This document shows, piece after piece, positions 1 through 6,104 of a DNA stretch of 8,962 nucleotides. The DNA lies in NCBI GenBank assembly GCA_030045215.1, contig JASIBJ010000212.1, positions 1 through 8,962 on the forward strand. The letters are read 5' to 3'. The translations under genes were made by a program, and so were the position numbers. Each line of letters begins with the position of its first letter. Position 1 is the first letter of the stretch. The DNA is from Streptosporangiaceae bacterium. Lineage in GTDB: Bacteria > Actinomycetota > Actinomycetes > Streptosporangiales > Streptosporangiaceae. The notes below the pieces were generated by a model that was not told the origin of the DNA, ran no database searches, and was given only the letters and a program-made list of their open reading frames with translations.

Positions 1-86
1 GGCTCGGCAGCTGGCATTAGCAACGGCGGCAGCGGCGGGCTGGCGGCACCGGCGGGGTCAGGCAAATCGCTCATGACGCTGGTCAC
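1..86 (-). CDS. N-terminus of an unidentified protein (partial, runs off left edge)
   Basis: An open minus-strand frame enters from a GTG at 86 (next in-frame ATG at 74) and stays open to the left edge, giving about 28 residues that begin VTSVMSDLPDPAGAAS and are rich in Pro and Ala. The fragment is too short to assign to a family. No Shine-Dalgarno sequence precedes the GTG, but a TATAGG box at 100-95 lies 8 nt upstream of it, which would suit a leaderless transcript beginning at or next to the GTG. The frame starts 70 nt after the phoH-like gene stops, in the same direction. A low-complexity Pro/Ala N-terminus is common in actinobacterial membrane or secreted proteins, but that is only a guess. 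The sequence to the left of the window would settle whether this is a gene. Confidence 0.4.
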   Translation of the reverse strand, partial: MTSVMSDLPDPAGAASPPLPPLLMPAAE

Positions 87-118
87 GGTACCGCCCTATA
101 AGCCCATACGGCGAACCG

Positions 119-142
119 GGCCGCTGGACAGCCGTCGCGGCC
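119..142 (-). terminator. Possible hairpin after the phoH-like gene
   Basis: GGCCGC at 119-124 and GCGGCC at 137-142 form a perfect 6-bp all-G/C inverted repeat around a 12-nt loop, 14 nt past the stop codon at 156. There is no T-run, as is common for actinobacterial terminators. In DNA this GC-rich such a repeat could arise by chance. Confidence 0.25.
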
Positions 143-155
143 GCCGGAGGCCTGG

Positions 156-1514
156 TCAGAGACTCGCGTCCTCCAGCATCTCGGTCACGAGCGCCGCGAT
201 CGGCGAACGCTCGGACCTGACGAGGGTGATGTGCGCGAACAGCGGATGGCCCTTGAGCTTCTCGATTACCGCCACGACACCGTCGTGGCGCCCGACCCGC
301 AGGTTGTCGCGCTGGGCGATGTCGTGGGTAAGCACGACCCGCGATCCGGCCCCGATCCGCGATAGCACGGTGAGCAGCATGCCGCGCTCCAGCGACTGTG
401 CCTCATCCACGACAACAAAGGAGTCATGCAGCGACCGGCCCCGAATGTGGGTCAGCGGCAGGACCTCGAGCATGTCGCGTTCGAGCACTTCATCGATGAC
501 TTCCTTGGAGGTCACCGCGGAAAGGGTGTCGAACACCGCCTGGGCCCAGGGATTCATCTTGTCGGCCTCGGAACCAGGCAAGTACCCGAGTTCCTGGCCC
601 CCGACCGCGTAGAGCGGCCTGAACACCACGAGCTTGCGGTGCTGGCGCCGCTCCATCACGGCCTCCAGGCCCGCGCACAGGGCCAGCGCCGACTTGCCCG
701 TGCCGGCCCGGCCGCCGAGCGAGACGATCCCCACGTCGCCGTCCAGCAGCAGGTCAAGCGCCACGCGCTGCTCGGCGCTGCGGCCCCGCAGCCCGAAAGC
801 CTCGCGGTCTCCCCTGACCAGCTTTACCGACTTGTCCGGCAGCACCCGGCCGAGCGCGCTCTGCGCACCGGCGACTCCGGACATCAGCACCAGCCCGGTA
901 TGGCAAGGCAGGTCACGGGCCGCAGCCAGGTCAATCCGGCCTGCCCCGTACAGTTCGTCGATCTCAGCGGCAGTCACGTCCAGTTCGGTCATCCCGGTCC
1001 AGCCGGAGTCCGGGGGCAGCTCCGCCCGGTACTCCTGTGCGGTCAGGCCAACCGCTGCCGCCTTGACCCGCAGCGGCAGGTCCTTGCTGACCAGGACAAC
1101 GCTCTCGCCCTCGGCGGCCAGGCTGCAGGCCACCGACAGAATCCGCGTGTCGTTGTCGCCGAGCCGGAAGCCGGCCGGGAGCACGGCGGGGTCGGAGTGG
1201 TTCAGCTCGACCCGGATGCTACCGCCGGACTCCCCAACCGGAAGGTCGGCATCCAGGCGGCCGTAATCGACCCGTAGATCATCGAGATACCGCAACGCCT
1301 GGCGGGCGAAGTAACCGAGCTCCGGATGGTGGCGTTTGGCCTCGAGCTCAGTGATTACGACGACGGGCAGGACCACGCGGTGCTCGGCGAACCTGCCGAT
1401 TGCCGCCGGGTCAGCCAGCAGGACGCTGGTGTCAAGGACGTAGGTACGGCGTTGTCCGCTGGTGTCATCCGACTCGGACTGCCGCGATGGACGGCGTGCT
1501 GAGGAAGTGGCCAC
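156..1514 (-). CDS. phoH2: PIN-PhoH fusion protein (PhoH2-type RNase/RNA helicase)
   Basis: The protein has an N-terminal PIN nuclease domain and a C-terminal PhoH ATPase domain; mycobacterial PhoH2 of this build has been reported as an ATP-dependent RNA helicase plus RNase, acting in the cytoplasm. Visible PIN acidic residues are D28 (VLDTSVLL), E56 (VITELEA), D122 (GDNDTRIL region) and D145 (LVSKDLPL). The PhoH part has Walker A GRAGTGKS at about 268-275, Walker B VVVDEAQ at 367-373 and a conserved THDIAQRDN segment near 396-404. I chose the GTG at 1514 (452 aa) because GGGGAG at 1525-1520 lies 5 nt upstream. An in-frame GTG at 1556 would add 14 residues but has no such site. The first 25 or so residues are Ser/Arg-rich and probably disordered. 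The gene is complete and follows the prenyltransferase after a 230-nt gap, probably with its own promoter. The family and domain order are secure; the in vivo role here is inferred. Confidence 0.93.
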   Translation of the reverse strand: MATSSARRPSRQSESDDTSGQRRTYVLDTSVLLADPAAIGRFAEHRVVLPVVVITELEAKRHHPELGYFARQALRYLDDLRVDYGRLDADLPVGESGGSIRVELNHSDPAVLPAGFRLGDNDTRILSVACSLAAEGESVVLVSKDLPLRVKAAAVGLTAQEYRAELPPDSGWTGMTELDVTAAEIDELYGAGRIDLAAARDLPCHTGLVLMSGVAGAQSALGRVLPDKSVKLVRGDREAFGLRGRSAEQRVALDLLLDGDVGIVSLGGRAGTGKSALALCAGLEAVMERRQHRKLVVFRPLYAVGGQELGYLPGSEADKMNPWAQAVFDTLSAVTSKEVIDEVLERDMLEVLPLTHIRGRSLHDSFVVVDEAQSLERGMLLTVLSRIGAGSRVVLTHDIAQRDNLRVGRHDGVVAVIEKLKGHPLFAHITLVRSERSPIAALVTEMLEDASL

Positions 1515-1519
1515 TCGCT

Positions 1520-1525
1520 CTCCCC
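1520..1525 (-). promoter_or_regulatory. Shine-Dalgarno that sets the phoH2 start
   Basis: GGGGAG on the minus strand sits 5 nt upstream of the GTG at 1514. It favours that start over the longer in-frame GTG at 1556, which has no purine-rich site at the right distance. Confidence 0.6.
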
Positions 1526-1638
1526 TGGGCGCCCATCGGACGCCGCGGTCGGACACAGACGTGTCGGCGGGACCGGGTCTGGCCAGCTAGGGGCCGCACA
1601 CCGGCCCTGTCGCTCATCTCGCCTGCGCACGAGGACGC

Positions 1639-1664
1639 GAAGCTCGAGTATCTCGAGGGCCTTC
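1639..1664. repeat. Inverted repeat (double CTCGAG) upstream of phoH2
   Basis: CTCGAG, TAT, CTCGAG at 1643-1657 is a perfect 6-bp inverted repeat with a 3-nt loop. Because CTCGAG is itself palindromic, the same element is also a direct repeat with 9-bp periodicity. Flanking GAAG (1639-1642) and CTTC (1661-1664) can extend the stem by 4 bp past a 3-nt bulge. It lies about 125 nt upstream of the phoH2 start, between a candidate promoter and the gene, so it could be a 5'-leader hairpin or a protein-binding site. Function is unknown. Confidence 0.45.
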
Positions 1665-1689
1665 CCGGCGGGCGGCTAGGCACCGCCCG

Positions 1690-1719
1690 TCACTACCGAC
1701 CGTACCTAAGTGATGTCAG
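1690..1719 (-). promoter_or_regulatory. Candidate phoH2 promoter
   Basis: On the minus strand, CTGACA (1719-1714) is followed after 18 nt by TAGTGA (1695-1690). The -35 matches TTGACA at five of six positions; the -10 is weak because it lacks the final T. It falls in the gap after the prenyltransferase stop. If real, the transcript would have a leader of about 170 nt containing the CTCGAG hairpin. Confidence 0.25.
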
Positions 1720-1744
1720 CGACGGAAGTACCGTAACGAGCTGT

Positions 1745-2506
1745 TCACGCGCCAAACCTGCGGTGCCGGGCACCGTAAGAGCGCAGCGCCCGCAGGAAGT
1801 CGACACGCCGGAACGCGGGCCAGTAGGCGTCGCAAAAATAAAACTCCGAGTGTGCGCTCTGCCACAGCAGGAAGCCACCGAGGCGCTGCTCACCTGAGGT
1901 CCTGATCACCAGGTCAGGATCGGGCTGGCCGGCCGTGTAAAGGTGCTCGGAGATGTGCTCGACGTCCAGGATCTCGGCGAGCTCCTCGATGGTCGTGCCG
2001 CGGGTGGCGTGATCTTGGAGCAGCGACCGGACCGCGTCGGCGATCTCACGTCGGCCGCCGTATCCGACCGCCACGTTGACGAGCAAGCCGGGGCGGCCGG
2101 CCGTGGTTTCCCCGGCGTCCTTCAGTACCTGCGCCGTTTCCCCGGGCAACAGGTCAAGGGCGCCAACTGGCTTGACGTGCCACCCCTCGGCGACCAGCTC
2201 CTGGACCGTGCCCTCGATGATCCGCAGCAGCGGCTCCAGCTCGGTCGGCGGCCTGGTCAGGTTGTCGGTCGACAGGAGCCACAGCGTGACAACCTCGACG
2301 CCGGCGTCCTGGCACCAATCAAGCAACTCAAAGATCTTGTCGGCCCCGGCCTGGTGACCGCTGCTGACGTCGGCCAGCCCGGCTGACCTCGCCCAGCGAC
2401 GGTTACCATCGCACATCACCCCGACGTGCCTGGGTATCGCCTGAGGCGTTAGCGCCGCCTCGAGCCTGCGCTCGTACAGCCGGTAGACGAGATCGCGCAA
2501 TCCCAT
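1745..2506 (-). CDS. Short-chain cis-prenyltransferase, Rv1086-like (Z,E-farnesyl diphosphate synthase)
   Basis: This 253-aa protein belongs to the UppS family, which condenses isopentenyl diphosphate onto an allylic diphosphate with cis geometry. Family features are visible in order: MCDGNRRWAR at 31-40 with catalytic Asp33, LLSTDNLTRP at 77-86, VNVAVGYGGRREI near 143-155, and DLVIRTSGEQRL at 198-209, followed by FLLWQSAHSEFYF. It resembles remembered M. tuberculosis Rv1086 throughout, including the N-terminal LYRLYE-like segment. Leu77 occupies the position of E. coli UppS Ala69; a bulky Leu there is associated with short product in Rv1086, so I predict (2Z,6E)-farnesyl diphosphate rather than undecaprenyl diphosphate. 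In mycobacteria that product is the precursor for decaprenyl phosphate. The start at 2506 has GAGGAAGG at 2521-2514, 7 nt upstream. The first 104 nt overlap the end of the upstream frame, which suggests coupled expression. Confidence 0.93.
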   Translation of the reverse strand: MGLRDLVYRLYERRLEAALTPQAIPRHVGVMCDGNRRWARSAGLADVSSGHQAGADKIFELLDWCQDAGVEVVTLWLLSTDNLTRPPTELEPLLRIIEGTVQELVAEGWHVKPVGALDLLPGETAQVLKDAGETTAGRPGLLVNVAVGYGGRREIADAVRSLLQDHATRGTTIEELAEILDVEHISEHLYTAGQPDPDLVIRTSGEQRLGGFLLWQSAHSEFYFCDAYWPAFRRVDFLRALRSYGARHRRFGA

Positions 2507-3215
2507 CCGGCACCCTTCCTCGCTGCCGCCAGAACGGTACTGCAGCCCCGCCCATCTGCTTCCCCGCTGACTCCCCGACCTCCGCCCCGGCCGGGACAGA
2601 GGTATCTGGCTCCGTGAGAACCGTATCCAAGAATGCCACCAGTTCGGCCGAAGTCAGGACAGCACGCACTCCGATACCACCTGCCCCCCAAGCCTCGATC
2701 ACTGCTCTTCTCGACAGCCGCCACCGGTCGCGGCCAATGACCGACTGCCTGATCGCTGGCCACGGCCGCTGGTCCGGCTGGCCGTGCCGCCCGGTGCCGA
2801 CGCAATCGCCCATCCAGGTAGCGCTCGAGCGCAGCAGGCACCGCAGCTCACCGCTGCCAGGCAGGTCGATGCGGTCCCGCGAGCGCAGCGAGAAGTACTC
2901 GGACTCGCCCGGCAGGTAACCACCCAGGTGGTGCCGGCCACCGGGGCCGGCCTTCGCGGCGCGCGGCACCGCCGGGCTGGGGAACCGATCGTCAGGGTCG
3001 GGCCAGGCCGCGGCCTGCTCGGGGTCGAGCCGCGCGGCCGTGACCTGGTCGGCAAGCAGCGCGAGCTTATGGCCACAGCGCTGGCCGACGGAAGCGAAGG
3101 GGACCGAGTCCCTGGCCAGGTTCAGCGTGATCTCATAGGGCTGTCCCGCCCGGTCGCGGCACGTCACGGCGGTGACAGACAGCATCGAACCATCCACGCA
3201 GCGTAGTTCCCCCAT
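2403..3215 (-). CDS. Hypothetical protein overlapping the prenyltransferase start
   Basis: A 270-aa frame I do not recognise. Its first 220 residues or so look genuinely coded: third positions are mostly G/C (less so toward the end of this part), composition is balanced, and segments such as YEITLNLARDSVPF, LALLADQVTAARLDPEQAA and LTSAELVAFLDTVLTE look like a folded, soluble protein. There is no signal peptide or membrane segment. Several Cys (6, 19, 47, 126, 138) occur but not in a clear metal motif. From about residue 225 the sequence turns Arg/Gly-rich, and residues 237-270 lie over the first 104 nt of the prenyltransferase in another frame, so this tail may be non-native or the result of a frameshift. 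The ATG at 3215 has no Shine-Dalgarno, but TAACGT at 3227-3222 lies 6 nt upstream, fitting a leaderless start. ATG at 3185 is an alternative. Coding is likely; function and C-terminus are uncertain. Confidence 0.65.
   Translation of the reverse strand: MGELRCVDGSMLSVTAVTCRDRAGQPYEITLNLARDSVPFASVGQRCGHKLALLADQVTAARLDPEQAAAWPDPDDRFPSPAVPRAAKAGPGGRHHLGGYLPGESEYFSLRSRDRIDLPGSGELRCLLRSSATWMGDCVGTGRHGQPDQRPWPAIRQSVIGRDRWRLSRRAVIEAWGAGGIGVRAVLTSAELVAFLDTVLTEPDTSVPAGAEVGESAGKQMGGAAVPFWRQRGRVPDGIARSRLPAVRAQARGGANASGDTQARRGDVRW
2514..2521 (-). promoter_or_regulatory. Shine-Dalgarno of the prenyltransferase inside the upstream frame
   Basis: GAGGAAGG on the minus strand lies 7 nt upstream of the ATG at 2506. 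It sits inside the upstream 270-aa frame, so ribosomes translating that frame would cross it. Confidence 0.6.
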
Positions 3216-3221
3216 AACGGA

Positions 3222-3227
3222 ACGTTA
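3222..3227 (-). promoter_or_regulatory. Candidate -10 box for a leaderless start at 3215
   Basis: TAACGT fits the actinobacterial -10 pattern TANNNT and ends 6 nt before the ATG at 3215. There is no Shine-Dalgarno and no good -35. Transcription would begin at or next to the start codon. The box lies within AACG-TTC-CGTT at 3226-3216, a short inverted repeat. Confidence 0.35.
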
Positions 3228-3282
3228 ACATCGCCGTGCAGGGAGAGCGGCAGCCCCCACGCCGCGTCGTCGGTGCGCTGCC

Positions 3283-3298
3283 GGCGACCCGGTTCGCC
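3283..3298 (-). terminator. Small hairpin at the pckG stop
   Basis: GGCGA (3283-3287) and TCGCC (3294-3298) form a 5-bp stem around a 6-nt loop that reaches the first base of the stop codon region. It has no T-run, so evidence for termination is weak. Together with the leaderless-looking start at 3215 it fits a transcript end near here. Confidence 0.2.
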
Positions 3299-5184
3299 TA
3301 GTCCTCCTGGGCGGCCAACGCCGCGGCGACGCGGCGGTGCACGGCCCAGATCTCCTCGGGCAGCCCCTCAAACTGGGCCAGGTGCTGTTCGCGGCGCGCC
3401 ATCTCCTGCCGCCAGCGGTCGGTGTCGATGGACAGGATCCGGTCGAGGTCTGCCGGGCTGATCTCGACGCCCTCCAGGTCCAGTTCGGCCTTGGCCGGGA
3501 CTATGCCGACCGGGGTCTGGATCCCCTGGACCTGGCCGTCCCTGAGCTGCATCAGCCACAGCAGGGGACGCAGGTTCTCCCGGTAGCCGGGCCAGAGGAA
3601 GTGCCCGTCGTCGGCGTCGCGCTGGAACCAGTTCACGTGGGCAAAGATCGGCTTTTCTGCGGCGGCACCGATGATCTTCAGCCAGTGGGCCGCGTAGGCG
3701 CCCTCCGGGTAGGACATGAACGGACGCATCGACATCGGGTCGTACCGCAATTGGCCCTCCACGCCCTCGGCCGCGAAGGTCGCCTCGGCACCCAGCGTGA
3801 GGCCGTCATAGACGCCCTCGGCGATGTCGGTCATAGCGCGGATGAGCGGCTCCCGGTCGCGGGTGCGGCCGCCGAAGATGATCGCGTCGATCGGGACGCC
3901 GTTGGGCTTGTTGAAGTCGGCGGCAATGTTGGGCACCTTCGTCAGCCTGGTCGTGAACCGGCTGTTCGGGTGCGCCCACGGCTTGTCCTGCTCGGTCTCC
4001 GTGCGCTCGGAGATCAGCCGCCCGGTCCAGTCGCGCCAGCCCGTAAGGTCGGCCGGGGGCAGCGGCGTCCTGCCTTCCCACCACACTTCGCGGGTGATCT
4101 CGTTGTAGGCGACGTTGGTGAACAACACCCCCGTGCCAGGCGCGACCGAGCCGAGCGCCGTCGGGTTGGTCTCCTCGTTGGTGTCCTTCGCGACCCCGAA
4201 GACGCCGTTCTCCGGGTTGATCGCGTAGATCTTGCCGTCAGCCGGGTCCACTCGGAGCCAGGCGATGTCGTCGCCGTAGAACTCGACGTGGTAGCGGTCA
4301 CCGAGGCTGTCCGGCGGCAGCATCATGGCCAGGTTGGTCTTGCCCGACGCGCTCGGGAACCCCCCGCAAATGTGCCAGGTCCGGCCCGTGTGCTTGTCCG
4401 TGATGCCGATGAGCATGAACTGCTCGGCGAGGAACTCCTTGGACACCCACCCGTCATACGCGGCCTGTCGCAGGCCGTGCGCGATCTTGCCGAGCAGCGC
4501 GTTCCCGCCGTAGGAGGAGCCGAAGTGCAGGATCGTCCGCTCGTCGGCGAACGTGACGAAGTACCGCTGATCCGACGGCGTGCCCTGGCCCAGGTGCTCG
4601 AGGTCGCCGGTGACGTGCACGCCGCGCACGAACTTGTCCTGCTGCTTCAGGTCATTGACGTAGTTGACCCCGCACCGCGCCATCCGGATCATGTGCAGCG
4701 CGACCGTACGGTGGTCGGTCAGTTCGACGCCGGCTGCATACGACTCGAGCGGGGAGCCCGGCGGGGCCATCAGGTGCGGGATCACGTACATCGTCTTGCC
4801 GACGGACGCGCCGCGCATGCGCTCCTCAAGCAGCGGGCGCATCTCGCTGGAGGGGTGCCAGTTGTCGTAGACGCCCTTGTCCGCCGGGTCCCCGGTGGCC
4901 ACGATCGTGCGCTCTTCCGAGCGCGCGGTGTCCTTGATATAGCTGCGCGCGTAGTAGCGGCCCTCGCCGGCCGGCAAGATCTCGCCCGCGGCGAGCGACT
5001 CGCCGAGGAGCCGTGCGTCGTCGGACGCGCCGATTACCTCGACGCTCTCGGCACCGGTGTGCTCGAACCAGTGCCGAACATAATCACGCACCCATGGGTT
5101 TTTCAGCCCGGCATCGTCGAAGATTGCCTCAAGGTCACCTGTCGGGTTAAACGCCGCCGAAGCCGCGTCCACCTCAATCGCCAC
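3298..5184 (-). CDS. pckG: Phosphoenolpyruvate carboxykinase (GTP), divergent type
   Basis: A full-length 628-aa homologue of GTP-dependent PEPCK, the cytosolic enzyme that interconverts oxaloacetate and phosphoenolpyruvate with GTP and CO2 in gluconeogenesis and anaplerosis. Visible landmarks are TARSEERTIV (Arg88, substrate-binding Arg), TMYVIP at 131-136, FGSSYGGNALLGK at 221-233 with Tyr225, the P-loop GGFPSASGKTN at 274-284, YGDDIAW at 303-309, WAHPNSRF at 403-410, IIFGGR at 435-440 and NWF / FLWPG at 518-532. It differs from the well-studied enzymes at several key positions: LLGKI instead of LLGKK, LAEQF instead of LAEH, and PSASGKT instead of PSACGKT. The GTG start at 5184 is well supported, with AGGAGG at 5197-5192, 7 nt upstream. 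The family is certain. Strict GTP-PEPCK activity is likely but not certain because of the substitutions. Confidence 0.93.
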   Translation of the reverse strand: MAIEVDAASAAFNPTGDLEAIFDDAGLKNPWVRDYVRHWFEHTGAESVEVIGASDDARLLGESLAAGEILPAGEGRYYARSYIKDTARSEERTIVATGDPADKGVYDNWHPSSEMRPLLEERMRGASVGKTMYVIPHLMAPPGSPLESYAAGVELTDHRTVALHMIRMARCGVNYVNDLKQQDKFVRGVHVTGDLEHLGQGTPSDQRYFVTFADERTILHFGSSYGGNALLGKIAHGLRQAAYDGWVSKEFLAEQFMLIGITDKHTGRTWHICGGFPSASGKTNLAMMLPPDSLGDRYHVEFYGDDIAWLRVDPADGKIYAINPENGVFGVAKDTNEETNPTALGSVAPGTGVLFTNVAYNEITREVWWEGRTPLPPADLTGWRDWTGRLISERTETEQDKPWAHPNSRFTTRLTKVPNIAADFNKPNGVPIDAIIFGGRTRDREPLIRAMTDIAEGVYDGLTLGAEATFAAEGVEGQLRYDPMSMRPFMSYPEGAYAAHWLKIIGAAAEKPIFAHVNWFQRDADDGHFLWPGYRENLRPLLWLMQLRDGQVQGIQTPVGIVPAKAELDLEGVEISPADLDRILSIDTDRWRQEMARREQHLAQFEGLPEEIWAVHRRVAAALAAQED

Positions 5185-5191
5185 GACTGGT

Positions 5192-5197
5192 CCTCCT
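5192..5197 (-). promoter_or_regulatory. Shine-Dalgarno of pckG
   Basis: AGGAGG on the minus strand, 7 nt before the GTG at 5184. This near-perfect site fixes a GTG as the start. Confidence 0.75.
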
Positions 5198-5280
5198 ATT
5201 TCGGGCTATGCGGGGTCGCCCGCTCTGAGGGTGACCCGCGGCTACGCAGGGCGGTCAGCCCGAAGCTGCGGGATTCGGGG

Positions 5281-5306
5281 AGTGTACCCCGGCAGATGCG
5301 GGTCAA
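5281..5306 (-). promoter_or_regulatory. Candidate pckG promoter
   Basis: TACACT at 5286-5281 is a good -10 box (TANNNT). TTGACC at 5306-5301 matches a -35 well, but the gap is only 14 nt, too short for a standard sigma-70 promoter. Either the -35 is degenerate (GAATTG at 5309-5304 gives 17 nt) or a regulator assists. The implied leader is about 90 nt. Confidence 0.35.
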
Positions 5307-5396
5307 TTCCGTCCGGTACCGGCGAAGTGGCGACGGGACCACTCACATCGCCGGAGGGGCCCGTCAAGCCACCCCGCCCGGCCGGCATTAGGAGGG

Positions 5397-5429
5397 GGAA
5401 CGAGGCGGGCCCTGGCCGCGCCTCGTTCC
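5397..5429 (-). terminator. Strong hairpin terminator after the 190-aa gene
   Basis: GGAACGAGGCG (5397-5407) and CGCCTCGTTCC (5419-5429) are perfect 11-bp inverted arms around an 11-nt loop, 58 nt past the stop codon at 5488. No T-run follows on the minus strand, which is usual for actinobacterial terminators. It separates the 190-aa gene from pckG. The arms could also serve a convergent transcript, but no plus-strand gene is seen. Confidence 0.7.
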
Positions 5430-5487
5430 GGTTGAAAGCACCGTGACCGCACGTAACGCCAGCGATCACGGCTTGCTGCAGGGTCTC

Positions 5488-6060
5488 CTACAGGCCCGGG
5501 CCCTCGCCCCTGACCTGCTCAACCTTGCGAAGCGCGGCGCGCAGATCTTCGAGCCAGCTGTCCTCGTGCTGGCCTACCAGCCGAACACACCACGCCAGCG
5601 CGTCACTGCGGCTGCGGGCGACTCCGGCGTCGACGAGCGTGTCGAGCACCAGGCGCTCGGGCTGGCGCAGCCTGGTCATGACCGGCACCGAGAAGGTGGT
5701 GAACATCACTTTGTAGCCGCCGGTCTCGACGCCCCAGGACACCTTCCGGCCGAACCGGTGCTCGGCTTCCCTGGCGATCTCGATCCGGTGGTCGCGCGTC
5801 TCCTCGCGGAATCGCCGGCTCCGGCCTTCGGCCGCGGCCGCCTGCTCCGCTTCGGTCGCATCGGCAGATGCCTCCGGATCGGGGATCTTGCCGATAATCG
5901 TGATCTCCTCGCGGTCGGCCCGCACGTCGGGCTCGGCGGTGAACCACTCGGACGGCAGCCGGCCGACGAACCAGGCGCGCAGCTTGTCCTGGGCCGCGGT
6001 GCCACCGCTCTTGCGCTTGCCCCGGCTCTGGCCTGCGTCGCCAGCGTCGTTCGTAGTCAT
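5488..6060 (-). CDS. Conserved actinobacterial protein of unknown function, RHH-like C-terminus
   Basis: A 190-aa soluble protein of a type I recall as a conserved hypothetical in actinomycetes. Residues 1-22 are a polar, probably disordered tail. Residues 23-60 (AAQDKLRAWFVGRLPSEWF, then EEITIIGKI) look like a small alpha/beta unit. Residues 61-105 are Ala/Glu/Arg-rich and likely a long helix (FREETRDHRIEIAREAEHRF). Residues 106-135 contain KVSWGVETGG and VPVMTRLRQPER, and 136-165 (LVLDTLVDAGVARSRSDALAWCVRLV) resemble the helix pair of a ribbon-helix-helix protein. A DNA-binding role is only a suggestion. The frame is open upstream to 6474, but that part is out-of-frame NlpC/P60 sequence, and the family-like sequence begins at the ATG at 6060. 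There is no Shine-Dalgarno; a -10-like TAAGCA lies 7 nt upstream. The start codon is overlapped by a palindrome that might mediate (auto)regulation. Confidence 0.85.
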   Translation of the reverse strand: MTTNDAGDAGQSRGKRKSGGTAAQDKLRAWFVGRLPSEWFTAEPDVRADREEITIIGKIPDPEASADATEAEQAAAAEGRSRRFREETRDHRIEIAREAEHRFGRKVSWGVETGGYKVMFTTFSVPVMTRLRQPERLVLDTLVDAGVARSRSDALAWCVRLVGQHEDSWLEDLRAALRKVEQVRGEGPGL

Positions 6061-6075
6061 GTAATGATGCTTACA
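6060..6075. promoter_or_regulatory. Operator-like palindrome TGTAA-N6-TTACA on the start codon
   Basis: TGTAAGCATCATTACA (minus strand, 6075-6060) is a 16-bp element with perfect 5-bp inverted arms. It covers the probable -10 box, the start of transcription and the first base of the ATG, so a dimeric regulator bound here would block expression. The arms are A/T-rich, which stands out in this GC-rich DNA. No regulator can be named. Confidence 0.45.
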
Positions 6076-6095
6076 CCACTGCAGGAGTAACGCAA
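6068..6095 (-). promoter_or_regulatory. Candidate promoter of the 190-aa gene
   Basis: TTGCGT (6095-6090) and TAAGCA (6073-6068) are separated by 16 nt. The -10 ends 7 nt before the ATG at 6060, so transcription would start at the ATG, matching the lack of a Shine-Dalgarno. The -10 lacks the final conserved T. Confidence 0.4.
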
Positions 6096-6104
6096 GCACC
6101 GGCC

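Larger units (their letters stand above)
5185..5487. other. 303-bp intergenic region upstream of pckG
   Basis: No gene is credible here; the short frames on both strands lack coding bias. In minus-strand order it holds a strong hairpin (5429-5397) ending the 190-aa gene's transcript, a candidate pckG promoter (5306-5281), and a leader of about 90 nt with a possible stem: GCGGGTC (5239-5233) can pair with GACCCCGC (5217-5210) with one bulged base, just upstream of the Shine-Dalgarno. I see no known riboswitch motif. Confidence 0.5.

Noticed and set aside
426..1277. 283-codon plus-strand open frame
   Set aside because: Lies entirely antisense to the phoH2 gene, whose motifs are clear; composition is Gln/Arg/Pro/Gly-rich and shadow-like.
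2449..3076. Other minus-strand frames (2449-2841, 2699-3076) competing with the 270-aa frame
   Set aside because: Their translations are Arg/Ser/Gly/Ala-rich shadows; third-position G/C and balanced composition favour the 3215-2403 frame.
3337..5391. 684-codon plus-strand open frame antisense to pckG
   Set aside because: It mirrors the pckG codons in a GC-rich gene; the translation is a Val/Arg/Gly/Leu-rich shadow with no recognisable domain, while the opposite strand encodes an unmistakable PEPCK.
5443..6090. 215-codon plus-strand open frame
   Set aside because: Antisense to the 190-aa gene and crosses the intergenic region; low-complexity shadow composition and no ribosome-binding site.
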